The notes beneath the pieces were generated by a model. The model was not told where the DNA came from, did not search any database, and saw only the letters and a list, made by a program, of their open reading frames with translations. From Aristolochia californica (Eukaryota; Streptophyta; Magnoliopsida; Piperales; Aristolochiaceae), in assembly GCA_029961685.1 (NCBI GenBank), contig JARWKL010000008.1, positions 14,355,981-14,419,980 of the forward strand: DNA of 64,000 bases, read 5' to 3'. The position numbers and the translations under genes were made by a program. Position 1 is the stretch's first letter; every line of letters begins with the position of its first letter. Shown here in pieces: positions 37,718-50,188 of this stretch.

Positions 37718-39756
37718 AAACATGTTAGGATCAATTAGAAATCTCTTTCTTATAAAATTCCACCAAGCTATTTGGGGTTGTACTAGTGGAATTTCCCCAA
37801 CGTGGATAACAAAACTTTGGTGTTCGTTTTTAGTGCGTTAAAATAGTTTTCTTCACTCACATTTATTATAGCTTTCAAATTCTTTTGCATACGTAAACTC
37901 TAAAATTTTCATTTTTTGTGATCTATATTTCCCTTATCTTTTTGTTTAAGAGAAAACTGGGAGAGTGAAAAACTCAAGTTTGAAAAAAAAAAAATTGAGC
38001 ATCAAAAATTGAAATGCACAAATGCTGAGAGAGATAATTCCAAAAAGTATCTGTGATTTTTTAGGTTTGCTTTTTGTAAAATAGGCAAAAAGTAGTTTGT
38101 TTGGCTCTAGTAAATATCCCAGCGCACATTAACTTGAGAATTTAATTTTTTCTTCTTAGTGAAAATTTTGGATCATTAGGACATTTGCATCTTCAACATG
38201 TTTTTGGCATGCATATCCACCACATTTAAAATATGTAAGGACCAATGAGAAATCTCTTTTTTATAAAATTCCACCAAGCTATCTGTGGTTGTACTGATGG
38301 AATTTCCCCAATGTGGATAACAAAACTTTGGTGTTCGTTTTTAGTGCGAGAAAATAATTTTCTTCACTGAAATATATTATAATTTTCAAATTTTTTTGCA
38401 TATATAAACGATAAAATATCATTTTGTTGTGATCTATATTTGCCATATATTTTTGTTTACAAGAAAACATGGAGAGTGAAAAAGTCAAGTTTTTAAAAAA
38501 AAAAATTGAACATCCAAAATGGAAAGGCACAAATGCTGAGAGAGATAATTCAAAAAAGAAATGTAATTTTTCAGGTCCGCTTTTTCTAAAATACGCAAAA
38601 ACTGGGTTGTTTGGCTCTTGTAAATATCCCACCGCATGTTAACTTGATAATTTAATTTTTGCTACTCCTTGAAATTTTTGGATCATTAAGTCATTTGCAT
38701 CTTCAACATGTTTCTAGCATGCATATCGACCACATTTAAAACATGTTAGGATCAATTAGAAATCTCTTTATTATAAAATTCCACCAAGCTATCAGGGGTT
38801 GAACTAGTGGAATTTCCCCAACGTGGATAACAAAACTTTTGTGTTCGTTTTTAGTGCATGAAAATAGTTTTCTTCATTCACATTTTTTAATGTTTTCAAA
38901 TTCTTTTGCATACATAAACTCTAAAATTTCATTTTGTTGTGATGTATATTTGCCTTATCTTTTTGTTTATTCGAAAATTGGCAGAGTGAAAAACTCAAGT
39001 TTGAAAAAAAAAATTTAACATCCACAATTGAAATGCACAAATGCTGAGAGAGATAATTCCAAAAAGTATCTGTGAGTTTTTAGGCCCACTTTTTGTAAAA
39101 TAGGCAAAAAGTTGGTTGTTTGGCTCTGGTAAATATCCCACCGCACGTTAACTTGAGAATTTTAATATTTTCTACTTCTTGAAATTTTTGGATCATTAGG
39201 TCATTTGCATCTTCAACATGTTTCTGGCATGCACATCCGCCACATTTAAAACATGTTAGGATCAATTAGAAATCTCTTTCTTATAAAATTCCACCACGCA
39301 ATCGGGGGTTGTACTAGTGGAATTTCCCCAACGTGGATAACATAGCTTTTGTGTTCATTTTTAGTGCAAGAAAATTATTTTCTTCACTCACATTTATTAT
39401 AGTTTTCAAATTCTTTTCCATATATGAACTCTAAAATTTCATTTTGTTGTGATCTATATTTGCCTTATCTTTTTGTTTACGAGAAAACAGGGAGAGTGAA
39501 AAACTCAAGTTTGAAAAAAAAAATTGAACATTTAAAATGGAAATGCACAAATGCGGAGAGAGATATTTGAAAAAACTATCTATGATTTTTTAGGTCCACT
39601 TTTTTTAAAATAGGCAAAATGTGGGTTGTTTGGCTTAGTAAATATCCAACCGCACGTTAACTTGATAATTTAGTTTTTTCTACTCCTTGAAATTTTTGGA
39701 TCATTAGGTCATTTGCATCTTCAACATGTTTCTGGCATGCATATCCACCACATTTA

Positions 39757-39990
39757 AAACATGCTAGGATCAATTAGAAATCACTTTCTTATAAAATTCC
39801 ACCAAAATGTATCTGTGATTTTTCAGGTCCGCTTTTTGTGAAATAGGCGAAAAGTGGGTTGCTTGGCTCTGGTAAATATCCCACCGCAAGTTAACTTCGG
39901 AATTTAATTTTTTCAACTCCTCGAAATTTTTGGATCATTAGGTTATTTGCATCTTCAACATGTTTCTGGCATGGATATCCACCACATTTT
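39757..39990 (+). repeat. 234-bp deleted monomer, copy 1
   Basis: The interval is exactly 234 bp. The junction at about 39,804 joins 'ataaaattccaccaa' to 'aatgtatctgtgatt', removing about 276 bp: right half of the conserved block, AT-rich middle, purine segment and poly-A. The expected right flank reads 'gataattccaaaatg', so both sides carry 'attcca' plus 'aa', suggesting a short-homology exchange. The downstream part has the 'ccgcaagttaac' and 'ggttatttgcatc' variants, also seen in full monomers at about 31,790 and 36,310. Confidence 0.92.
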
Positions 39991-40499
39991 AAACATGTTA
40001 GGATCAATTAGAAATCTCTTTCTTATAAGATTCCACCAAGCTATCAAGGGTTGTACTAGTGGAATTTCCCACACATGGATAAAAAAACATTGGTGTTCGT
40101 TTTTAATGCAGGAAAATAATTTTCTTCACTCACATTTATTATAGTTTTCAAATTCTTTTGCATACATAAACTCTAAAATTTCATTTTGTTGTGATGTATA
40201 TTTGCTTATCTTTTTGTTTACTAGAGAACTGGGAGAGTGAAAAACTCAAGTTTGAAAAAAAAAATTGAACATCCAAAATTGAAATGCACAAATGCTGAGA
40301 GAGATAATTCAAAAAAGTATCTGTGATTTTTTAGGCCCGCTTTTAGTAAAATAGGCAAAAAGTTGGTTGTTTGGCTAAGGTAAATATCCCACCGCACGTC
40401 AACTTGAGAATTTTTATATTTTCTTCTCCTTGAAATTTATGGATCATTAGGTCATTTGCATCTTCAACATGTTTCTGGCATGCACATCCACCACATTTA

Positions 40500-40936
40500 A
40501 AACATGTTAGGATCAACGTGGATAACATAGCTTTGGTGTTCATTTTTAGTGCGAGATTTCTTCACTCACATTTATTATAGTTTTCAAATTCTTTTGCATA
40601 TATAAACTCTAAAATTTCATTTTGTTGTGATCTACATGTTCCTTATCTTTTTTTTTTTACGAGAAAACAGGGAGAGCGAAAAACTCAAGTTTGAAAAAAA
40701 AAATTTAACATTTAAAATGGAAAAGCACAAATGCGGAGAGAGATAATTCCAAAAAGTATCTGTGATTTTTTAGGTCCGCTTTATGTAAAATAGGCAAAAC
40801 GTGGGTTGTTTCGCTTAGTAAATATCCCACCGCACGTTAACTTGAGAATTTAGTTTTTTCTACTCTTTGAAATTTTTGGATCATTAGGTCATTTGCATCT
40901 TCAACATGTTTCTGGCTTGCATATCCAGCACATTTA
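40500..40936 (+). repeat. Internally deleted monomer (437 bp)
   Basis: Two losses are visible. At about 40,515 'ttaggatcaa' joins 'cgtggataac' directly (about 64 bp lost, with CAA shared by both flanks), removing the kappaB-like and ACTAGT motifs. At about 40,555 'gtgcgag' joins 'atttcttcactc', losing about 10 bp more. Otherwise the unit belongs to the sub-family that precedes each 234-bp unit ('atgcggagag', 'gcttagtaaatatccc'). Confidence 0.85.
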
Positions 40937-41170
40937 AAACATGTTAGGATCAATTAGAAATTTCTTTCTTATAAAATTCCACCAAAATGTATCTGTGATT
41001 TTTCAGGTCATCTTTTTGTAAAATAGGCAAAAAGTGGGTTTCTTGGCTCTGGTAAATATCCCAACACAAGTTAACTTGGGAATTTAATTTGTTCTACTCC
41101 TTGAAATTTTTGGATCATTAGGTCATTTGCATCTTCAACATGTTTCTAGCATGCATATCCACCACATTTA
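40937..41170 (+). repeat. 234-bp deleted monomer, copy 2
   Basis: Same junction as copy 1, at about 40,984, and the same 234-bp length. It is followed immediately by copy 3, so the deleted unit has also duplicated in tandem with itself. Confidence 0.92.
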
Positions 41171-41404
41171 AAACATGTTAGGATCAAATAGAAATCTCTT
41201 TCTTATAAAATTCCACCAAAATGTATCTGTAATTTTTCAGGTTCGCTTTTTGTAAAATAGGCAAAAAGTGGGCTGCTTGCCTCTGGTAAATATCCCACCG
41301 CAAGTTAACTTGGGAATTTAATTTTTTCTACTCCTTGAAATTTTTGGATCATTAGGTTATTTGCATCATCAACATGTTTCTGGCATGCATATCCACCACA
41401 TTTA
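41171..41404 (+). repeat. 234-bp deleted monomer, copy 3
   Basis: Same junction, at about 41,218, and same length. Followed by two full monomers before copy 4. Confidence 0.92.
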
Positions 41405-42423
41405 AAACTTCTTAGGATCAATTAGAAATCTTTTTCTTATAAAATTCCACCAAGCTATCTAGGGTAGTACTAGTGGAATTTCCCTCACGTCGAGAAAAAA
41501 ACTTTGCTGTTTGTTTTTAGTGCGTGAAAATAGTTTTCTTCACTCGCATTTATTATAGTTTTCAAATTCTTTTCCATACATAAACTCTAAAATTTCATTT
41601 TGTTGTGATGTATATTTGCCTTATCTTGTTGTTTACTAAAAATATGTGATAGTGAAAAACTCAAGTTTGAAAAAAACAATTGAACATCCAAAATTGAAAT
41701 GCACAAATGCTGAGAGTGATAATTCCAAAAAGTATCTGTGATTTTTTTGGCCCGCTTTTTGTAAAATAGGCAAAAAGTTGGTTGTTTGGCTCTGGTAAAT
41801 ATCCCACCGCACGTTAACTTGAGAATTTTTATATTTTCTTCTCCTTGAAATTTTAGGATCATTAGGCCATTTGCATCTTCAATATGTTTCTGGCATGCAC
41901 ATCCACCACATTTAAAATATGTTAGGATCAATTAGAAATCTCTTTCTTATAAAATTCCACCAAGCAATCTACGGTTGTACTAGTGGGATTTCCCCAAAGT
42001 GGATAACATAGCTTTGGTGTTCATTTTTAGTGAGAGAAAATTATTTTCTTCACTCACATTTAATATAGATTTCAAATTATTTTGCATATATAAACTCTAA
42101 AATTTCATTTTGTTGTGATCTACATTTGCCTTATCTTTTTTTTTACGAGAAAACAGGGAGAGTGAAAAACTCAAGTTCGAAAAAAAAAAATTGAACATTT
42201 AAAATGGAAATGCACAAATGCGGAGAGAGATAATTGCAAAAAGTATCTGTGATTTTTTAGGTCCACTTTTTTTCAAATAATCAAAACGTGGGTTGTTTGC
42301 CTTAGTAAATATCCCACCTCACGTTAACTAGAGAATTTAGTTTTTTCTACTCCTGGAAATTTTTGGATCATTAGGTCATTTTGATCTTCAACATGTTTCT
42401 GGCATGCATATCCACCACATTTA

Positions 42424-42657
42424 AAACATGTTAGGATCAATTTCAAATCTCTTTCTTATAAAATTCCACCAAAATGTATTTGTGATTTTTCAGGTCCGCT
42501 TTTTGTGAAATAGGCAAAAAATGGGTTGCTTGGCTCTGCTAAATATCCCACCACAAGTTAACTTGGGAATTTAATTTTTTGTACTCCTTGAAAATTTTGG
42601 ATCATTAGGTTATTTGCATCATCAACATGTTTCTGGCATGCATATCCACCTTCTTTA
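42424..42657 (+). repeat. 234-bp deleted monomer, copy 4
   Basis: Same junction, at about 42,471, and same length. As with copies 1 and 2, the full monomer just upstream carries 'atgcggagag', 'caaaacgtggg' and a 'cttagtaaatatccc' variant, so the deleted unit moves as part of a composite repeat. Confidence 0.92.
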
Positions 42658-44693
42658 AAACATGTTAGGATCAATTAGAAATCTCTTTTTTATAAAATTC
42701 CTCCAAGCTATCTGCGGTTGTACTAATGGAGTTTCCCCAACATGGATAACAAAACTTTGGTGTTCCTTTTTAGTGCAAGAAAATAATTTTCATCACTGAC
42801 ATATATTATAGTTTTCAAATTCTTTTGCAATATAAACTCTAAAATTTCATTTTGTTTAGATCTATATTTGCCTTATCTTTTTGTTTACGAGAAAACAGGG
42901 AGAGTGAAAAACCCAAGTTTGAAAAAAAAAAATTGAACATCTAAAATTGAAACGCACAAATGCTGAGAGAGATAATTCCAAAAAGTATCTATGATTTTTT
43001 AGGTCTGCTTTTTCTAAAGTAGGCAAAAACTGGTTGTTTGGCTCTGGTAAATATCCCACCGCAAGTTAACTTGGGAATTTAATTTTTTCTACTCCTTGAA
43101 ATTTTTGGATCATTAGGTTATTTGCATCATCAACATGTTTCTGGCATGCATATCCACCACATTTAAAACATGTTAGGATCAATTAGAAATCTTTTTCTTA
43201 TAAAATTCCACCAAGCAATCTAGGGTTGTACTAGTGGAATTTCCCCAACGTGGATAACAAAACTTTGGTGTTCGTTTTTAGTGCGTGAAAATAATTTTCT
43301 TCACTCACATTCATTATAGTTTTCAAATTATTTTGCATACATTAACAATAAAATTTCATTTTGTTGTGATGTATATTTGCCTTATCTTTTTGTTTACTAG
43401 AAAACTGGGAGAGAGAAAAACTCAAGTTTGAAAAAAAAAATTGAACATCCAAAATGGAAATGCACAAAGGCTGAGAGAGATAATTCCAAAAAGTATCTCT
43501 GATTTTTTAGGTCTTCTTTTTGTAAAATATGCAAAAAGTGGTTTGTTTGGCTCCTGTAAATATTCTAGCGCATAATAACTTGAGAATTTAATTTTTTCTT
43601 GTTAGTGAAAATTTTGGAACATTAGATCATTTGCATCTTCAACATGTTTCTGGCATGCATATGCACCATATTTAAAACATGTTAGGATCAATTAGAAATC
43701 TCTTTTTTATAAAATTCCACCAAGCTATCTGGGGTTGTACTAATGGAGTTTCCCCAACATGGATAACAAAACTTTGGTGTTCGTTTTTAGTGCGAGAAAA
43801 TAATTTTCATCACTGACATATATTATAGTTTTCAAATTTTGTTGCACATATAAACTCTAAAAAATCATTTTGTTTAGATCTATATTTGCCTTATCTTTTT
43901 GTTTACGAGAAAACAGGGAGAGCGAAAAACCCAAGTTTGAAAAAAAAAAATTGAACATCTAAAATGGAAACACACAAATGCTGAGAGAGATAATTCCAAA
44001 AAGTATCTACGATTTTTTAGGTCCGCTTTTTCTAAAGTAGGCAAAAACTGGGTTGTTTGGCTCTGGTAAATATCCCACCGCAAGTTAACTTGGGAATTTA
44101 ATTTTTTCTACTCCTTGAAATTTTTGAATCATTAGGTTATTTGCATCATCAACATGTTTCTGGCATGCATATCCGCCACATTTAAAACATGTTAGGATCA
44201 ATTAGAAATCTCTTTCTTATAAAATTTCACCAAGCAATCTAGGGTTGTACTAGTGGAATTTCCCCAATGTGGATAACAAAACTTTGGTGTTCGTTTTTAG
44301 TGCGTGAAAATAATTTTCTTCACTCACATTCATTATAGTTTTCAAATTCTTTTGCAAACATTAACTCTAAAATTTCATTTTGTTGTGATGTATATTTGCC
44401 TTATCTTTTTGTTTACTAGAAAACTGGGACAGTGAAAAACTCAAGTTTGAAAAAAAAAATGAACATCCAAAATGGAAATGCACAAACGCTGAGAGAGATA
44501 ATTCAAAAAAGTATCTGTGATTTTTTACGTCCGCTTTTTGTAAAATAGGCAAAAACTTGGTTGTTTGGCTCCAGTAAATATCCCACCGCACGTTAACTTG
44601 AGAATTTTAATATTTTCTACTCCTTGAAATTTTTGGACCATTAGGTCATTTGCATCTTCAACATGTTTCTGGCATGCACATCCACCACATTTA
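42658..44693 (+). repeat. Two-monomer higher-order repeat (about 1,018 bp)
   Basis: Monomer pairs starting at 42,658 and 43,675 share private variants at 1,017-1,019 bp: 'tactaatggagtttcc' (42,721 and 43,738), 'tttcatcactgac', 'atatattatag', 'ttttgtttagatc', 'aacccaag' and 'cattcattatag'. The two pairs are adjacent, so this is a tandem dimer with two full copies. Confidence 0.85.
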
Positions 44694-45599
44694 AAACATG
44701 TTAGGATCAATTAGAAATCTCTTTCTTATAAAATTCCACCAAGCTATATGGAGTTGTACTAGTGGAATTTCCCCAACGTGGATAACATAGCTTTGGTGTT
44801 TGTTTCTAGTGCGTGAAAATAATTTTCTTCATTCTCATTTAGTATAATTTTCAAAATCTTTTGCTTACATAAACTCTAAAATTTTCATTTTGTTGTGATC
44901 TATATTTGCCTTATCTTTTTATTTACGAGAAAACTGGGTGAGTGAAAAACTCATGTTCGAAAAAAAAAATTGAACATCCAAAATGGAAATGCACAAATGC
45001 GGAGAGAGACAATTCCTAAAATTATTTGTGATTTTTTAAGTCCGCTTTTTGTAAAATAGGCTAAAGGTGGGTTATTTGGCTCAGTAAATATCCCACCGCA
45101 CGTTAACTTGAGAATTTAATTTTTTCTACTCGAATTTTTTGGATCATTAGGTCATTTGCATCTTCAACATGTTTTTGGCATGCATATCCACCACATTTGA
45201 AACATGTTAAGATCAATTAGAAATCTCTTTCTTATAAAATTCCATCAAGCTATCTGGTGTTGTACTAGTGGAATTTCCCAGACGTGGATAACAAGACCTT
45301 GGTGTTCATTTTTAGAGCATGAAAATAATATTCTTCATTCACATTTATTATAGTGTTCAAATTCTTTTTCATACATAAACTCTAAAATTTTCATTTTGTT
45401 GTGATCTATATTTCCCTTATCTTTTTGTTTAAGAGAAAACTGGGAGAGTTAAAAACTCAAGTTTGAAAAAAAAAAATTTAACATCCAAAATGGAAATGCA
45501 CAAATGCTAAGACAGATAATTCCAAAAAGTATATGTGAATTTTTAGGTTTGCTATTTGTAAAATAGGCAAAAAGTGGATTGTTTGGCTCTGGTAAATAT

Positions 45600-46345
45600 C
45601 CCACTGCATGTTAACTTGAGAATTTAATTTTTTCTACTCCTTTAAATTTTTGAATCTTTAGGTCATTTACATCTTCAACATGTTTCTGGCATGCATATCC
45701 ACTACATTTAAAACATGTTAGGATCAATTAGCAATCTCTTTCTTATAAAATTCCACCAAGATATCTGGGGTTGTACTAGTTGAATTTCCCTAACGTGGAT
45801 AACAAAACATTGGTGTTCGTTCTAAGTGTGTGAAAATAATTTTCTTCACTCACATTTATTATAGTTTTCAAATTCTTTTGCATACGTAAACTCTAAAATT
45901 TTCATTTTGTTGTGATCTTTATTGCCTTATCTTTTTGTTTACGAGAAAATAGGGAGAGCAAAAAACTCAATTTAAAAAAAAAAAATTAAACATCCAAAAT
46001 GGAAATGCACAAATACTGAGAGAGATAATTCCAAAAAGTATCTATGATTTTTTAGGTCCGCTTTTTGTAAAATAGGCAAAAATTGGATTGTTTGGCTCTA
46101 GTAAATATCCCACAGCACGTTAACTTGAGAATTTTAATTTTTTCTACTCCTTGAAGTTTTTGAATCTTTAGGTCATTTGCATCTTCAACATGTTTCTGGC
46201 ATGCATATCCACCACATTTAAAACATGTTAGGATCAATTAGAAATCTCTTTCTTATAAAATTCCACCAAGATATCTGGGGTTGTACTAGTGGAATTTCCC
46301 CAACGTGGATAACAAAACATTGGTGTTCGTTCTAAGTGTGTGAAA
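45600..46345 (+). repeat. Adjacent near-duplicate monomer segments
   Basis: Segments around 45,640-45,840 and 46,150-46,350 match at 510 bp, sharing 'tttttgaatctttagg', 'accaagatatctgggg', 'caaaacattgg', and 'tcgttctaagtgtgtg' (45,816 and 46,326). The following parts share 'ttattgccttatc' and a 'gagagca' variant. Confidence 0.8.
46052..46237 (-). other. Recurrent 61-codon minus-strand frame, not called a gene
   Basis: A frame of about 61 codons covers the conserved block on the minus strand and is open from ATG to stop in many monomers, for example at 1,203-1,388, 3,748-3,933, 13,926-14,111, 21,559-21,744, 39,080-39,265, 44,525-44,710 and 47,582-47,767. It begins MILTCFKCGGYACQKH, where three Cys and a His are spaced C-x2-C-x4-C-x2-H. 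That is not the C-x2-C-x4-H-x4-C zinc knuckle of retroviral-type proteins. Retention of the frame is most simply explained by conservation of the DNA block itself. Confidence 0.12.
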
Positions 46346-49300
46346 ATAATTTTCTTCACTCACATTTATTATAGTTTTCAAATTCTTTTGCATACATAAA
46401 CTCTAAAATTTTCATTTTGTTGTGATCAATATTGCCTTATCTTTTTGTTTACAAGAAAACAAGGAGAGCATAAAAATTCAATTTTCAAAAAAAAAAATTG
46501 AACATCCAAAATGGAAATGCACGAATGCGGAGTGAGATAATTCCAAAAAGTATCTGTCATTTTTTAGGTCTGCTTTTTGTAAAATAGGCAAAAAGTGGGT
46601 TATTTGACTCAGTACATATCCCACCGCACATTAACTTGAGAATTTAATTTTTTCTACTCGAAATTTTTGGATCTTTAGGTCAATTGCATCTTCAACATGC
46701 TTCTGACATTCATATCCACCACATTTAAAACATGTTAGGATGAATTAGAAATCTCTTTCTTATAAAATTCCACCAAGCTATCTGGGGTACTACTAGTGGA
46801 ATTCCCCCAACGTGGATAACAAAACTTTGTTGTTCATTTTTAGTGCGTGAAAATAATTTTCTTCCCGCTAATTTAGTATAGTTTTCAAATTCTTTTGCAT
46901 ACATAAACTCTAAAATTTTCATTTTGTTGTGATCTATATTTGCCTAATCTTTTTTTGTTTACGAGAAAACTGGGAGAGTGAAAAACTCAAGTTTGAAAAA
47001 AAAATTGAACATCCAAAATGGAAATGCACAAATGCAGAGAGAGATAATTCCAAAAAGTATCTCTGATTTTTTAGGTCTGCTTTTTATAAAATAGGCTAAA
47101 AGTGGGTTGTTTGGCTCTGGTAAATATCCCACCGCATGTTAACTTGAGAATTTAATTTTTTCTACTCCTTGAAATTTTTGGATCATTAGGTCATTTGCAT
47201 CTTCAACATGTTTCTGGCATGCATATCCACCACATTTAAAACATGTTAGGATATATTAGAAATCTCTTTCTTATAAAATTCCACCAAGATATCTAGGGTT
47301 GTACAAGTGGAATTTCCCCAACGTGGATAAAAAACTTTGGTGTTAGTTTTTAGTGCGTGAAAATAATTTTCTTCACTCACATTTATTATAGTTTTCAAAT
47401 TCTATTGCATACATAAAATCTAAAATTTTCATTTTGTTATGATCTATATTTGCCTTATCTTTTTGTTTACGAGAAAACTAGGAGAGTGAAAAACTCAAGT
47501 TTGAAAAAAAAAAAATTGAACATCCAAAATGGAAATGCACAAATGCTGAGGGAGATAATTCCAAAAGGTATCTGTGATTTTTTAGGCCCGCTTTTTGTAA
47601 AATAGGCAAAAAGTTGGTAGTTTGGCTTTGGTAAATATCCCACCGCACGTTAACTTGAGAATTTTAAAATTTTCTTCTCCATGAAGTTTTTGGATCATTA
47701 GGTCATTGGCATCTTCAACATGTTTCTGGCATGCACATCCACCACATTTAAAACATGTTAGGATCAATTAGGAATCTATTTCTTATAAAATTCCACCAAG
47801 CAATCTGGGGTTGTACAAGTGGAATTTCCGCAACGTGGATAACATAGCTTTTACCTTCATTTTTAGTGCGAGAAAATTATTTTCTTCACTCACATTTCTT
47901 ATAGTTTTAAAATTATTTTGCATATATAAACTCTAAAATTTCATTTTGTTGTGATCTATATTTGCCTTATATTTTTGTTTACGAGAAAACAGGGAGAGTG
48001 AAAAACTCAGGTTTGAAAAAAAAATTGAACATTTAAAATGGAAATGTACAAATGCGGAGAGAGATAATTGCAAAAAGTATCTGTGATTTTTTAGGTCCAC
48101 TTTTTTTAAAATAGGCAAAACGTGGGTTGTTTGGCTCTTGTAATTAACCCACCGCACGTTAACTTGGGAATTTAATTTTTTCTACTCCTTGAATTTTTTG
48201 GATCATTAGGTCATTTGCATGTTGAACATGTTTCTAGCATGCATATCCACCATATTTAAAACATGTTAGGATCAATTAGAAATCTCTTTCTTATACAATT
48301 CCACTAAGTTATCTGGGGTTGTACTAGTGGAATTTCCCCAAAGTGGGTAACAAAACTTTGGTGTTCGTTTTTAGAGTGTGAAAATAATTTTCTTCACTCA
48401 CATTTATTATAGTTTTCAAATTCTCATGCATTCACAAACTCTAAAATTTTTATTTTGTTGTGATCTATATTTAACTTATCTTTTTGTTTACCAGAAAATT
48501 GGACGAGTGAAAAACTCAATTTTGAAAAAAAAAAATTGAACATTGAAAATGGAAATGCACAAATGCTGAAAGAGATAAGTCCAAAAAGTATCTGTGATTT
48601 TTTCGGTACGCTTTTTGTAAAAAAGGCAAAAATTGGGTTGTTTGGCTCTAGTAAATATCCCACCGCACGTTAACTTGGGAATTTAATGTTTTCTACTCCT
48701 TGAAATTTTTGGATCATTAGGTGATTTGCATCTTCAACATGTTTCTGGCATGCATATCCACCACATTTAAAACATGTTAGGATCAATTAGAAATCTCTTT
48801 CTAATAAAATTCCACCAAGCTATTTGGGGTTGTACTAGTGGAATTTCCCCAACGTGGATAACAAAAAACTTTGGTGTTTGTTTTTAGTGCGTGAAAATAA
48901 TTTTCTTCACTCACATTTATTATAGTTTTAAAATTTTTTAGAATTCATAAACTCTAAAATTTTCATTTTGTTGTGATCTTTATTTGGCTTATTTTTTGTT
49001 TATGAGATAACTTGGAGAGTGAAAAACTCAAGTTTGGAAAAAAAATTGAACTTCCAAAATGGAAATAGAAAAATGCTAACATAAAAAATTCAAAAATGTA
49101 TCTGTGATTTTTTAAATTCGCTTTTTGTGAAATAGGCAAAAAGTGGGTTGTTTGGCTCTGGTAAATATCCTGCCGGACGTTAATTTGCGAATTTAATTTT
49201 TTCTACTCCTTGAAAATTTTGGATCATTAGGACATTTCCATCATCAACATGTTTCTGGCATGCATATCCACCACATTTAAAATATGTTAGAATCAATTAG

Positions 49301-49783
49301 AAATATCTTTCTTACAAAATTCCACCAAGCTATCTGGGGTTGTACTAATAGAATTTCCCCAACGTGGATAACAAAGTTTTTTGTTAATATTTAGTGAACG
49401 AAAATAATTTTCTTCACTCACATTTATTAAACTTTTCAAATTCTATGGCATAAATAAACTCTAAAATTTTCATTTTGTTGTGATCTATATTTGCCTTATC
49501 TTTTTTTTTACAAGAAAATTGGGAGAGAGAAAAACTCAAGTTTGAAAAATAAAATTGAACATCCAAAATGGAAATGCACAAATGCTGAGAGAGATAAATC
49601 CAAAAATTATCTGTGATTTTAAAGGTCTGCTTTTTTTTAAAATAAGCAAAAATTGCATTATTTGGTTCCTATAATATCCCACCGCATGTTAACTTAAAAA
49701 TATTTTTTTCAACTCGTTGAAATTTTTGGATCATTTGGTCGTTTGCATCTTCAACATGTTTCTAGCATGCATATCCACCTCAT

Positions 49784-50188
49784 TTAAAACATATTTGGAT
49801 CAATTAGAAATCTCTTTCTTATAAAATTCCTCCAAGCTATCTCGGGTTGTACTAGTGGAATTTCCCCAACATGGATAACAAAACTTTGGTGTTCATTTTT
49901 AGTACGTGAAAATAATTTTCTTCGCTCAAATTTATTATAGTTTTCAAATTCTTTTGCAGACATAAACTCAAAAATTTTCATTTTGTTGTGATCTATATTT
50001 GCCATATCTTTTTGTTTACTTCGAAACTCGGAGAGTAAAAAAATCAAGTTTGAAAAAAAAATGAACATCCAAAATGGAAATGTGCAAATACTGAGAGAAA
50101 TAATTCCAAAATGTATCTGTGATTTTTTCGGTCCGCTTTCTGTAAAATTGGCAAAAATTGAGTTGTTTGGCACTGGTAAATATCCCAC
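49784..50188 (-). other. Open reading frame inherent to the monomer, not called a gene
   Basis: This 134-codon frame on the minus strand is an example of a frame that recurs at the same place in many monomers, with a similar 134-codon copy at 11,575-11,979 and a 139-codon one at 35,887-36,306. The translation is rich in F, K, N and S, as expected of AT-rich DNA, with hydrophobic stretches from the A/T tracts. It has no family resemblance that I recognise. In most monomers it is cut by stop codons or frameshifts, including the indels in the poly-A tract. No promoter or splice context distinguishes the open copies. Recorded only because frames this long are uncommon in sequence this AT-rich. 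Confidence 0.1.

Larger units (their letters stand above)
34900..38740 (+). repeat. HOR with 2,816-bp spacing spanning a 292-bp unit
   Basis: A block near 35,030-35,830 recurs near 37,850-38,640. Shared variants are 'attatagcttt', 'ttcttcttagtgaaaat', 'atatattat' in place of 'atttattat', and 'ctttttctaaaatacgcaaaaac' (split here as cttttt + ctaaaatacg) followed by 'ccaccgcatg'. Corresponding positions 35,761 and 38,577 are 2,816 bp apart, equal to six landmark units one of which is only 292 bp (37,426-37,717). Confidence 0.7.
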
